DNA of 64,000 nt from Caballeronia glathei (GCF_000698595.1 NZ_JFHC01000011.1:1-64000); one strand, 5' to 3'; numbered from the stretch's first letter, positions 8,980 to 16,845 are shown. Translations and numbers: made by a program. Notes: generated by a model not told the origin, from the letters alone.

Positions 8980-9808
8980 GGCTCGTCTGCCCGATCAGGT
9001 GCCGAAGGTGATGCGCCACGGCCGGGGCGTCGTTTTCCGCGAAGCCGTGCGCGATCAGCGCGCCGTCGAAACCCGCCGCCCGGATGGCCGCCACGAAGGC
9101 AGGCAGATCGACGGCGCCCCTGCCCGCCGCGACGACCCGCCCTCCGGCATCGATATCCTTCGCATGCGCGAGCACGATGTCGGGGCCGAGCAGGTCCGTC
9201 GCCTGCGCTATGACCTCGTGCTGGCGAGCGAGCGTCGGCGGGCTCAGCAGATTGGCGGCATCGAGCACGATGCCGAGGCGATCCGAACCCACGTCGTCGA
9301 GAATGCGCCGCGCGATGACGGCGTCGGCGATCACGTTGCCCGGCTCCGGCTCGATCGCCAGCATGATGCCGTGCTCGTGCGCCGCGAGGAGCGCGTGATC
9401 CATTTCGACGAGCAGGTCGCGCCATGCATCGGGCGATCCATTCTGCGGATGAGCGCGCCACATGTCGTCCGGATCGCGCGAGCCCGTGCACAGCGTGACG
9501 AGCGGTGCGCCCATTTCATGCGCGGCCCGCACGACCCGGCCGAGCGCTTCACGCCCCGCCTTGCGCCGCACGAGATCGGGGTGAATCATGTTGTAGGTGC
9601 CCGAGAGCGCGGCGAGCGTCACGCCGGCGCGCCGCGCCGCGCTGCCGATACCCGCTGCCAGCCCCTGCGGCACGCCCGCCGGCATCGGGGCGAGGCCCGC
9701 GCACGCGAGGTTGAACTGGACGGCGCGATAGCCCTGGCCCGACAGGCGCGCGAAGATCGCCTCCGGGTCCGCCGATGCATAAGTGCGCGCGAAGATGCCG
9801 GGAATCAT
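8972..9808 (-). CDS. TIM-barrel sugar isomerase/epimerase (IolE/xylose-isomerase-like, AP endonuclease 2 family)
   Basis: The 278-residue protein has the fold and motifs of the AP-endonuclease-2/xylose isomerase-like family: YRAVQFNLAC early, the acidic EPEPGN metal-binding segment in the middle (about residues 149-154), LGIVLDAANLLSP and HAKDIDAGG, which supply the Glu, Asp and His ligands of a divalent metal in related IolE and hydroxypyruvate/tagatose isomerases. It probably isomerises, epimerises or dehydrates a keto-sugar. Its ATG overlaps the Gfo/Idh stop as ATGA, which couples the two steps. Confidence 0.83.
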   Translation of the reverse strand: MIPGIFARTYASADPEAIFARLSGQGYRAVQFNLACAGLAPMPAGVPQGLAAGIGSAARRAGVTLAALSGTYNMIHPDLVRRKAGREALGRVVRAAHEMGAPLVTLCTGSRDPDDMWRAHPQNGSPDAWRDLLVEMDHALLAAHEHGIMLAIEPEPGNVIADAVIARRILDDVGSDRLGIVLDAANLLSPPTLARQHEVIAQATDLLGPDIVLAHAKDIDAGGRVVAAGRGAVDLPAFVAAIRAAGFDGALIAHGFAENDAPAVAHHLRHLIGQTSHA

Positions 9809-10896
9809 CAGAGCGCTCCCGCCACGTCAGCGAGCGCGACCGCCCTGCCCGTCCTGACCGACTGATCGATCGCCACCATCGCCCGCACCGATGCCACCCC
9901 GTCGTGCACATCGGCGCCGTGCGACGCCGTGCCGTGCAGCACGGTGTCGGCGAAGCCTTCGAGCTGGCGCCGGTAGAAGTGACCGTCGGCGCCGAGCACG
10001 CGGCTAGACGACGCGTCCTTCTCATGGAAGATGTCGACTTCGCTCGAACGGTAGTACCACGGGTTGAAGATCTTGCCGGTCGCGCTGCCGTGCTCGCCGT
10101 AGACCTGGAAACCTTCGTGCCAGTCCATGCGCACCGCGACGGTGAGGTCCAGATGGCCGAGCGCGCCGCTCTCAAATTCGACGTCGACGAACCAGCAATG
10201 CGCGCCGAAGCGCTCGTGCAGCCGGGCCTCGACCGCGACGATCGGACCCGCCAGGAAACGCGCGAGATCGACCAGATGACTGCCGTGCGCGAGCATGTAG
10301 TAGCGGCGCCTGTTCGCCTTCGGATCGCCTGAAGGCTTCATCGCATGCCTGCCGGTGCGCGGCAGCGGCTGCACGGCGTCCGTCATGTCGTAGCGATGGG
10401 TCGAATCGCAATACCAGGCCTTGAAGGCGAGCATGTCGCCCATTTCCCCGCTGATGAACGCGTGCGCCGCCTGGATGCCCGGATCGAAGCGCAGCATGTG
10501 GCCGATCTGCACCCTGCAACCGCTCTCCTGCGCCGCGGCCGCCAGCTGCTCGACTTCCTCCACCGACACCCCGACCGGCTTCTCGCACAGCACGTGCTTT
10601 CCGGCGGCGATCGCGCGCAGCGCGGCGGGCACGTGAAACGCATCGGAGGTCGCGATGATGACCGCGTCCACGTCGGGATCGGCGAGCATCGCGTCGTAGT
10701 CGAGATAGATGCGCCCGGCGTCGTAGAACGTGCCGAAGCGGTTCGCGAGCGCCTCGTCCGCGTCGCACACGGCGTGAAGCACCGCGTTGCGTGCCTTCTG
10801 CACCGATTCGAGATGCGCGAACTGCGCGATGGGTCCGCAGCCCAGGATGCCGATCTTCAAATCGGCGTTCATGCGTTGCTGCACTTGCTCGGTCAT
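9808..10896 (-). CDS. Gfo/Idh/MocA-family oxidoreductase, first gene of the sugar operon
   Basis: The 362-residue protein has the N-terminal Rossmann motif GILGCGPIAQ, the VIIATSDAFH strand and the CEKPVG motif with the conserved lysine, then a Gfo/Idh C-terminal beta-sheet domain. It would oxidise a hydroxyl of a sugar or inositol with NAD(P). I place the start at 10896 (MTEQVQQRMNADLK) because an AGGAGG sequence lies 8 bp before it; in-frame residues further upstream would read through the promoter. The gene is followed without gaps by six others. Regulation: the TTGACG/TACAAT promoter and palindrome just upstream. Confidence 0.88.
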   Translation of the reverse strand: MTEQVQQRMNADLKIGILGCGPIAQFAHLESVQKARNAVLHAVCDADEALANRFGTFYDAGRIYLDYDAMLADPDVDAVIIATSDAFHVPAALRAIAAGKHVLCEKPVGVSVEEVEQLAAAAQESGCRVQIGHMLRFDPGIQAAHAFISGEMGDMLAFKAWYCDSTHRYDMTDAVQPLPRTGRHAMKPSGDPKANRRRYYMLAHGSHLVDLARFLAGPIVAVEARLHERFGAHCWFVDVEFESGALGHLDLTVAVRMDWHEGFQVYGEHGSATGKIFNPWYYRSSEVDIFHEKDASSSRVLGADGHFYRRQLEGFADTVLHGTASHGADVHDGVASVRAMVAIDQSVRTGRAVALADVAGAL

Positions 10897-10910
10897 TGCC
10901 ACGCCCTCCT

Positions 10911-10947
10911 TTTGTTTCGATTGTAAACAAACAAGTGCATTCGTCAA
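10911..10947 (-). promoter_or_regulatory. sigma-70 promoter with overlapping palindromic operator for the sugar operon
   Basis: On the minus strand TTGACG (10947-10942) and TACAAT (10925-10920) are separated by 16 bp, a near-consensus sigma-70 promoter. A perfect inverted repeat TTTGTTT-N7-AAACAAA (10911-10931) covers the -10 box and the probable start site and abuts the AGGAGG ribosome-binding site (10905-10910). A repressor bound here would block the operon. The divergent ROK regulator at 11059 is the obvious candidate, since ROK repressors of the NagC/Mlc type use A/T-rich palindromes. Confidence 0.75.
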
Positions 10948-10984
10948 GGCTCGATTGTTCGCTCATTGGCGTCAAAGGCACCGT

Positions 10985-11016
10985 TTGAAATGCAGTCAGG
11001 ATGCATATAGAATGCA
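10985..11016 (+). promoter_or_regulatory. sigma-70 promoter of the ROK regulator, with 11-bp-phased ATGCA repeats
   Basis: TTGAAA (10985-10990) and TAGAAT (11008-11013) with 17 bp between them form a good sigma-70 promoter 46 bp upstream of the regulator ATG. Three direct ATGCA repeats begin at 10990, 11001 and 11012, exactly 11 bp apart, on one face of the helix across the promoter. They may be sites for an autoregulator or another DNA-binding protein. Confidence 0.7.
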
Positions 11017-11058
11017 CGCAATACGACACGGGCCAGCCGCGGGCTGGCGACCCGGGAA

Positions 11059-12534
11059 ATGAGCAGGCAGCAAAAATTTTTTCGCACGATCGTGGACAAG
11101 GTCGAGCCCGCCACCAAGGCGGCGAAGCTGCGCGAGGTAATGCCGGAGATCGAGCGAAAGATCGCCGCCGGCGCGCATATCGCCGACATCGTCGATGCGC
11201 TGAACAGCAACGGTTTCGACATCACGCTCGCCACGCTGAAGAGCTACCTGTACCGCTTTCGCAAGGCGGCGCGGCAAAGCGCTCCGCACGATCGCGCGGG
11301 CGTGCCGGTGGCGCGCCTCGCCGCACACGCCGACACGGCCGCACCGGACCCGCACCGCGACTCGGCCGCCACCACCACCGGCCTGCTGCGCCACATCAAC
11401 ACCGCGCGCTGCATGCGCATGCTGCGCCGGGGCACGCCGCTCACGCGCGCCGACCTCGCGCGCGAACTCAACCTCACCCGCGCGACGATCGGGCGCGCGA
11501 TCGGCGAACTGCTCGAAGCCGGGCTCGTCACCGAAACGGCGGAGCGTGCGGAGGAGGCCCGGCTCGGCCGGCCCGGCACCACCATCCGGCTCAATCCGGA
11601 CGGCGCCTATTCGATCGGCATCGATATTTCGAGTACATCGCTGACGGGCGTCCTGCTCGACCTCGACATGCGCGTGCTGCGCCGCATCTCGGTGCCGGTC
11701 GGACCCGATACGCGCGACGTGCCGGCCGTCGTCGCGCGGATCGCCCGCTTTCCTGCCGAGCTTCTTTCCACCGGCATCCCGGCGCAGCGCGTTCAGGGCG
11801 TGTGCGTTTCGGTGCCGGGGCTCGTGGACCATCGCGGGCGCGTCGTCGTTGCGCCCTTTCTCGGCTGGCATGACGTGCCGCTGCGCGATCTGCTGAGCGG
11901 GCGCCCCGAGTTGCCGTGGACGATCAGGGTATCGAACGACGCCGTCGCCTTCGCGCGCGGGGAATGCGCGCTTGCGAGCGAGCGCGACACGCAAAGCATG
12001 CTGCTCGTGCTGCTCGCGGAGGGCTTTGGCGGCGCGATTGTTCAGGAAGGGCGCGTGTTTCAGGGCGCGCACGGGTATGCGGGCGAACTCGGCCACATGG
12101 TGATGAGCGCGCGGCTCGATTCGGCGCCAACCGACACGTTCGAGGTGCGCGCGGGCTATCGGCGCTTTCTGCCGTTCCTGCCTGAGCACCTGTCGTTTGC
12201 CGACGGGCTGGCGTGGCTCGCGCGCTTCGAACCGCAGGCGCTCGATCCGCGACTCGTCGCCGTGCTCGACGAATGGTCCGAGGTGCTCGCCGTCGGCCTG
12301 CTGAACCTGATCCATGTACTCGATCCGCAAAGGATCGTGCTGGGCGGTCCGCTCAGCCTGCTGTTTCCGCACGTCGAGGCGCGGGTCAAGGGGTTGCTGC
12401 AAGGCAGCCTGCTGCACGGTTTCGAGCTGCCCGCCATCACCGTCACGCGGTTCGGCGCGGATGGCGCAGCGATCGGCGCGGCAGCGGTGATTCGCGAGCT
12501 GATGTTCTCGCTGCCGGAATTCGACCGGCGATGA
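11059..12534 (+). CDS. ROK-family transcriptional repressor with an extra N-terminal helical domain
   Basis: 491 residues, longer than typical ROK regulators (about 380-410). Residues 1-75 form an additional helical module (KLREVMPEIERKIAAG, then IADIVDALNSNGFDITLATLK) resembling small DNA-binding domains of plasmid TraK/StbC-type proteins. A Pro/Ala-rich linker follows, then a MarR-like winged helix (about 110-165, LTRADLARELNLTRATIGRAI) and the ROK sugar-binding domain (about 180-485; IGIDISSTSLTGVLLD, VSVPGLVD). The zinc-binding C-x-C-G-x2-G-C cluster of NagC/Mlc is absent. It is divergent from the sugar operon and probably represses it, with a sugar or sugar phosphate as inducer. Confidence 0.83.
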   Translation: MSRQQKFFRTIVDKVEPATKAAKLREVMPEIERKIAAGAHIADIVDALNSNGFDITLATLKSYLYRFRKAARQSAPHDRAGVPVARLAAHADTAAPDPHRDSAATTTGLLRHINTARCMRMLRRGTPLTRADLARELNLTRATIGRAIGELLEAGLVTETAERAEEARLGRPGTTIRLNPDGAYSIGIDISSTSLTGVLLDLDMRVLRRISVPVGPDTRDVPAVVARIARFPAELLSTGIPAQRVQGVCVSVPGLVDHRGRVVVAPFLGWHDVPLRDLLSGRPELPWTIRVSNDAVAFARGECALASERDTQSMLLVLLAEGFGGAIVQEGRVFQGAHGYAGELGHMVMSARLDSAPTDTFEVRAGYRRFLPFLPEHLSFADGLAWLARFEPQALDPRLVAVLDEWSEVLAVGLLNLIHVLDPQRIVLGGPLSLLFPHVEARVKGLLQGSLLHGFELPAITVTRFGADGAAIGAAAVIRELMFSLPEFDRR

Positions 12535-12792
12535 GATGAGCGCGGCCGCCTCGTCCGGGAGCATTCTGGCGTCGATCGACAGGTCCGGTTTCCGGCCGTT
12601 TCGAGACCTTTGTGCACGGTCGCTCGCGTGGCCTTCACGTGCCTGCGCACACGCATCGACCCATGCTAGAGTGCCTCCGGGCTTCTTCGACCAGCGCCCG
12701 ACGTAGCGCTATCGACGCGCCGGAGCGCCCGTCCGCCAGTATGCACACGCAACCCCGAAACCAGCCCGATATCAGCCCAAACCACAGCCCCG

Positions 12793-14220
12793 ATGCCGAT
12801 GCCACGGAACATCAAGATACTGATTCGATGGGGCGCCGCGCTGCCGCTGATCGCCGCGCTCTGTTACGCGGGGTACATGCTGTCGCAGCTCGCACCGGTC
12901 GGCACCGGCTATGCGGCCAAGATCCTGTGCACGGGCGTGTTCGTGTCCGGCCGGCCTGCCGATGCGGTGATCGGCGAAGACATCATGGCGGGCGTCCATC
13001 CCCTGCTGAAGCTGGTGCGCGCTTCGGTGGACGTCGAGCGGCGTCAGGCCCGCGCGAGCTTCCTCGGCTTCGCCACGCGTGAGGCCGAATTCCGGCCCGG
13101 CCTCGGCTGCACGCTGGCGCTCGGCGCGCCTGTGAAGGCACTGAGCCTCGCGAGCCAAGACATGAGTTCCCGGGCGCCGCCCGCCGCGCCCCCGCTGCCT
13201 TCCGCCGCGCCGCCCGCGGACGTGGACGTGCGCAAGCTGCGCACGGCCGTCGACAGCGCCTTCGACGAACCGGACCCGCGCGAGCCGCGACGCACGCGCG
13301 CACTGGTCGTCATGTATCGCGGCAAGGTGATTGCGGAGCGCTATGCGCCCGGCTTCACGGGTGAGACGCCGCTCATCGGCTGGTCGATGTCGAAGAGCGT
13401 GACCGCGGTGCTCGTGGGCATGCTCGTCAAAGAAGGCCGGCTTTCGCTCGATGCATCGTCGCTCGTGCCGCAATGGCGCGGCGCTCACGACCCGCGAGCG
13501 CGGATCACGCTCGACGAAATGCTGCGCATGACGAGCGGCCTGCACTTCAACGAGGACTACGACGACCCGCTCTCCGACGTCGCCCTCATGATCTTCACGC
13601 AGCCCGACGAGCCCGCGTTCGCGGCGGGCAAGCCGCTCGACGCCGCGCCCGGCACGCGCTGGGAGTATTCGAGCGGCACCTCCGCGATTCTCGCCAGCGT
13701 GATCAGGCAGGCGCTGGGCGGCACGGCCGAAGACTATCTGGAATTCCCGCGCCGCGCCCTCTTCGACCCGCTTGGCATGCGCACGGCCGTGTTCGAGCCG
13801 GATGCCGCGGGCATGCTGGCAAGCGCTGCGTTCGTGTCCGCGAGCGCGCACGACTGGGCGCGATTCGGGCAATTCCTGCTGCAGGACGGCGTCTGGAACG
13901 GCACGCGACTGTTGCCTGCCGGCTGGGTCCGATACATGAGCAGCGTGACTGCGCTCTCGCCGCGCCACGATTTCGGCGCGCACGCGTGGGTCAGGGTGCC
14001 CGAGCCGTTCGACAGCCACAGTCACAACCAAGAGTGGCCCGGGCCGTCGCTGCCGGCCGACGCGTTTCACGTCGTCGGGCACGAGGGCCAGTTCGTGAGC
14101 GTGATTCCGGACCGGGAACTGGTCGTCGTGCGGCTGGGGCTGTCGCGGCCCGAATCGGCGTGGGACCACGAGGCGTTTCTCGCGCGCCTGCTCGCGGCTA
14201 TTCCCGCCGGCAAGCGCTGA
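12793..14220 (+). CDS. membrane-anchored serine hydrolase of the class C beta-lactamase/esterase family
   Basis: 475 residues. An uncleaved-looking N-terminal membrane segment (about residues 12-32) is followed by a ~90-residue unknown region and a Pro/Ala linker, then the beta-lactamase-like domain. The catalytic S-x2-K is S198-M-S-K201 (GWSMSKS); the second motif is Y292-S-S and the third H430-E-G432. Such proteins (EstB, AmpC-like, 6-aminohexanoate hydrolase-like) cleave esters or amides in the periplasm; actual beta-lactam resistance is not implied. The start lacks a clear Shine-Dalgarno, and MPMP offers two ATGs. It stands alone, convergent with the anti-sigma gene 20 bp away. Confidence 0.8.
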   Translation: MPMPRNIKILIRWGAALPLIAALCYAGYMLSQLAPVGTGYAAKILCTGVFVSGRPADAVIGEDIMAGVHPLLKLVRASVDVERRQARASFLGFATREAEFRPGLGCTLALGAPVKALSLASQDMSSRAPPAAPPLPSAAPPADVDVRKLRTAVDSAFDEPDPREPRRTRALVVMYRGKVIAERYAPGFTGETPLIGWSMSKSVTAVLVGMLVKEGRLSLDASSLVPQWRGAHDPRARITLDEMLRMTSGLHFNEDYDDPLSDVALMIFTQPDEPAFAAGKPLDAAPGTRWEYSSGTSAILASVIRQALGGTAEDYLEFPRRALFDPLGMRTAVFEPDAAGMLASAAFVSASAHDWARFGQFLLQDGVWNGTRLLPAGWVRYMSSVTALSPRHDFGAHAWVRVPEPFDSHSHNQEWPGPSLPADAFHVVGHEGQFVSVIPDRELVVVRLGLSRPESAWDHEAFLARLLAAIPAGKR

Positions 14221-14240
14221 GCGCCGGATCGACCGCGCGG

Positions 14241-15044
14241 CTACGAAGCGGGATGCGCGCGCAATTGCGCGACGAAGTTCCTGAGTTCGCTGTTGCCCGC
14301 GTCCGTAATCGCCCAGTAATTCATGCCTTGCGCGTTCCAGTGCGCGACGTGGTAGCCCTGCTGCTCCCGGATGCGCGGCTGCGCGCCCGCGTCACTGCCG
14401 GGCCACACGTACAGGTTGATCGGGTGCAGCTTGTAGCGGTAGACCATCACGGCGACCGTGCGCCCGTCCACGTAATCGAGCCGCCCGCCGACGAGCGGAT
14501 AGCCCTCCTGCGCGAGATCGACCACCGGAGGCGCGAAGTCCAGCTTGCCGTTGAACCATGGCTTGACCGTGTGCCTGTCGGTGGAGATGACATCCGAGAG
14601 GTGGTTCACCTGCAGCGAGCGGATATGCGTGTCGACGAGTTCCTGCGTGAGCCGCGCTTCGCTCGACGGCACCGCCAGATACAAGCCGAGGCTCACGCTG
14701 AGCGCGACGACGCTCAGCGCCATCGCGCCCATCGCCCCGACCGCGCCGAACGGCGCCCACGCGGACGGCGCGCGGCCGCCCCGCGCGCCGAACCACCCGG
14801 CGAGCTTCTCCCACGGCGAGGGCGCGCGCGGCAGCGCGGCTTCGATGCGCATCGCCAGTTCCTTCGGCGCATCGACGCGCAAGCCGGGCTGCCTCAACTG
14901 CGCACTCACGTCGCGATGCTGCGCAAAGGCTTCCTGGCACAGCGGGCAGCCGGCGAGATGGCGCTCGAATTCGAGCGCCTCCGACAGGCCGAGTTCCTGA
15001 TCGATGTAACCCGGCAGCAATGCGGATGCTTGTTCGTGGTCCAT
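14241..15044 (-). CDS. transmembrane anti-sigma factor with zinc-binding ZAS motif
   Basis: The 267-residue protein begins with an anti-sigma zinc-finger: H29-x3-C33-x2-C36 within FERHLAGCPLC, preceded by YIDQEL. A single membrane segment (about residues 105-128, MGAMALSVVALSVSLGLYLAV) follows a disordered basic/Gly-rich stretch, and about 130 periplasmic residues follow that. Its first codon overlaps the last base of the sigma stop (TGATG), the usual arrangement for an ECF sigma and its cognate inhibitor. It should hold the sigma factor at the inner membrane until an envelope or redox signal acts on the periplasmic part. Confidence 0.88.
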   Translation of the reverse strand: MDHEQASALLPGYIDQELGLSEALEFERHLAGCPLCQEAFAQHRDVSAQLRQPGLRVDAPKELAMRIEAALPRAPSPWEKLAGWFGARGGRAPSAWAPFGAVGAMGAMALSVVALSVSLGLYLAVPSSEARLTQELVDTHIRSLQVNHLSDVISTDRHTVKPWFNGKLDFAPPVVDLAQEGYPLVGGRLDYVDGRTVAVMVYRYKLHPINLYVWPGSDAGAQPRIREQQGYHVAHWNAQGMNYWAITDAGNSELRNFVAQLRAHPAS

Positions 15045-15583
15045 CAGTGCTCCTGCTTCGCCGGTCCGAGGAGTTCCGCCAGTTGCTGGCGGCCGCGCGC
15101 GATACGCGACATCACCGTGCCGATCGGAATGCCTACGATGGTGGCGATCTCCTTGTACGACATGTTTTCCAGTTCCCGCAGCACGACGACCTCCCGGTAT
15201 TCCAGCCGCAGGCTGCGCAGCGCGGCGTGAACCCGCTTCACGCTCTCGCTGCGCACGAGCATCGCCTCGGGTCCGTCGTCCCGGTCACCGGCGCCCGCTT
15301 CGTGGCCATGCACGTCCTCCTCGAACGTCGTGGTCTCGGCGGCGTGCCCGTGGTTCTGCTGATGCCACGTATAGAACGTGTTGCGCACGATCGCGAGCAG
15401 CCACGTGCGGGCATCCTCGCCGCGAAACCCCTCGAAAAACCGGAAGGCGCGCAGATACGCCTCCTGCACCACGTCCTGCGCATCCTGATCATTGCGCGTG
15501 AGCCAGCGCGCCACATTGAATGCGGAATTCATGTGCGGCAACACGAGCGTCTCGAAGCGCTGAACAAGGAGTCGGTCGGCCAT
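15044..15583 (-). CDS. ECF-subfamily RNA polymerase sigma-70 factor
   Basis: About 179 residues with sigma region 2 (DAQDVVQEAYLRAFRFFEGF, about residues 32-51) and region 4 (YKEIATIVGIPIGTVMSRIA). The first ATG that gives a normal N-terminus is at 15583 (MADRLLVQRFE); upstream in-frame TTG would place the start inside a tandem repeat. It is followed directly by its anti-sigma factor. Both this gene and the divergent metallophosphoesterase gene carry the same GGAAT-N17-GTC promoter pattern, so it probably drives its own transcription and that of the exported enzyme/cupredoxin pair. Confidence 0.88.
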   Translation of the reverse strand: MADRLLVQRFETLVLPHMNSAFNVARWLTRNDQDAQDVVQEAYLRAFRFFEGFRGEDARTWLLAIVRNTFYTWHQQNHGHAAETTTFEEDVHGHEAGAGDRDDGPEAMLVRSESVKRVHAALRSLRLEYREVVVLRELENMSYKEIATIVGIPIGTVMSRIARGRQQLAELLGPAKQEH

Positions 15584-15616
15584 TCCAGAGTTTTCCCGCT
15601 TCCAGAGTTTTCCCGC
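15583..15616. repeat. perfect 17-bp tandem duplication at the sigma-factor start
   Basis: The 17-bp unit TTCCAGAGTTTTCCCGC occurs twice in direct succession (15583-15599 and 15600-15616). The inner copy begins at the first base of the chosen ATG of the sigma gene, so the duplication changes the leader and the ribosome-binding region of the sigma mRNA. Confidence 0.9.
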
Positions 15617-15648
15617 GATAGTCGCCAATCATGACCGTTGCTACAGAA

Positions 15649-15675
15649 GACTGCCCCCGGGTCGTTTTTATTCCC
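15649..15675 (-). promoter_or_regulatory. putative ECF-sigma promoter of the sigma/anti-sigma operon
   Basis: On the minus strand GGAAT (15674-15670) is followed after 17 bp by AGTC (15652-15649). The same spacing and core occur on the other strand before the metallophosphoesterase gene. The -35 element lies in the inner copy of a 14-bp tandem repeat. Autoregulation of an ECF sigma through such a promoter is the usual pattern. Confidence 0.6.
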
Positions 15676-15694
15676 TCGTTTTTATTCCCTCGTT
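15662..15694. repeat. 14-bp tandem repeat carrying two stacked -35-like elements
   Basis: TCGTTTTTATTCCC is repeated at 15662-15675 and 15676-15689 and begins a third time (TCGTT). Read on the minus strand each copy gives GGGAATAAAAACGA, that is, a GGAAT -35 element plus an A-tract. Only the inner copy is at the right distance from the -10 core. Confidence 0.85.
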
Positions 15695-15805
15695 CCTGTT
15701 CCCCTGCATGGCCTTTGGGCATCGCACATTGTAGCCGTGCTGCGCATGCCGTTCCGGCGCGTCGCATCATGGCCGCCGGGCGCGGCACATTTCATCGGCC
15801 GCACG

Positions 15806-15833
15806 GGAATAAGCGCGGGCGAAGCCCCGTCTA
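15806..15833 (+). promoter_or_regulatory. putative ECF-sigma promoter of metallophosphoesterase and cupredoxin genes
   Basis: GGAAT (15806-15810) and CGTCTA (15828-15833) are separated by 17 bp and lie 68 bp upstream of the metallophosphoesterase ATG. The arrangement matches the promoter found on the opposite strand before the sigma gene. Confidence 0.65.
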
Positions 15834-15900
15834 CTGGTCGCCACTTCGCGCCGCGGATCACCCGGCGCACTGGCTCCCCGACCCCCACGTGAGGCGCATC

Positions 15901-16845
15901 ATGTCATCAGATCTTCCATCCGATCCTTCGCGCCGCGGCGCATTGAAGTGTCTCGCCTTCGGCGGCGCCGGCACGCTGTTCGTCCTGTCGGGCGGCGTGC
16001 TGGCGCCCGTCGACCTGGCGCTCGCCGCGACGGACAAGCGAACGCCGCCGGCATCCGGCGTGCCGCTCTTCCTGCAGATCAGCGACACGCATATCGGCTA
16101 CAACAAGGAGGCGAACCCGGACGTCGCGGCGACGCTCTCGCAGACCATCGACTTCGTCAACGCGATGCCCGTGCGGCCCGCGCTGACGATCCACACAGGC
16201 GACATCACGCACCTGTCGAAGCCCGAGGAATTCGACCACGCGGCGGCGCTCCTCGCGGCCCTGAAAATCACCGAACTCCATACCGTGCCCGGCGAACACG
16301 ACGTGACCGACGGCCCCGGCGCGGAGTACTTCAGACGTTTCGGCCGCGCGTCGGACAACCGGGGCTACTACAGCTTCGACCATGACGGCGTTCACTTCGT
16401 CGCGCTCGTGAACGTGATGCATTTCAAGCAGAACGGGCTGGGCAGCCTGGGCGACGACCAGCTCGCGTGGCTCGCAGCCGACCTGAAGGGCCGCTCGTCG
16501 AGCACGCCGGTCGTCGTCTTCGCGCACATGCCGCTGTGGACGATCTACGAGCCGTGGGGCTGGGGCACCGGCGACGCCGGCCAAGCAATGAGCCAGTTGA
16601 AGCGTTTCGGCTCGGTCACGGTATTGAACGGGCATATCCACCAGATCGTGTCGAAGGTGGAAGGCAACATCACGTTCCACACGGCGCGCTCGACGGCCTT
16701 TCCGCAGCCGCTTGCCGGCAACGGACCCGGCCCGATGCCGCTCACCGTGCCGAGTGAGCGGCTGCCCGCGATGCTCGGCGTGACGAGCGTCGCGATCACG
16801 CGTCACCCGCTGAAGGCGACGCTCACCGACTCGACGCTCGCCTGA
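15901..16845 (+). CDS. Tat-exported calcineurin-like metallophosphoesterase
   Basis: The 314-residue protein starts with a twin-arginine signal (SRRGALKCLAF, residues 10-20) and a hydrophobic stretch ending in ALA near residue 42. The metallophosphoesterase motifs follow: SDTHIGYN, HTGDITH, GEHDVTDG (family usually GNHD/E), AHMPLW and NGHIHQ. The export signal indicates folding in the cytoplasm with its metal centre and work in the periplasm on a phosphodiester or phosphomonoester. I chose the ATG at 15901, after GAGGCGCATC, because it places the RR motif correctly; the frame is open further upstream. It is 35 bp before the cupredoxin gene and under the same predicted ECF promoter. Confidence 0.85.
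   Translation: MSSDLPSDPSRRGALKCLAFGGAGTLFVLSGGVLAPVDLALAATDKRTPPASGVPLFLQISDTHIGYNKEANPDVAATLSQTIDFVNAMPVRPALTIHTGDITHLSKPEEFDHAAALLAALKITELHTVPGEHDVTDGPGAEYFRRFGRASDNRGYYSFDHDGVHFVALVNVMHFKQNGLGSLGDDQLAWLAADLKGRSSSTPVVVFAHMPLWTIYEPWGWGTGDAGQAMSQLKRFGSVTVLNGHIHQIVSKVEGNITFHTARSTAFPQPLAGNGPGPMPLTVPSERLPAMLGVTSVAITRHPLKATLTDSTLA

Noticed and set aside
12793-14220. Beta-lactamase resistance gene
   Set aside because: The S-x2-K, Tyr and HEG motifs place it in the wide serine hydrolase family, but the class C Y-x-N and K-T-G motifs are altered, so antibiotic resistance cannot be claimed.
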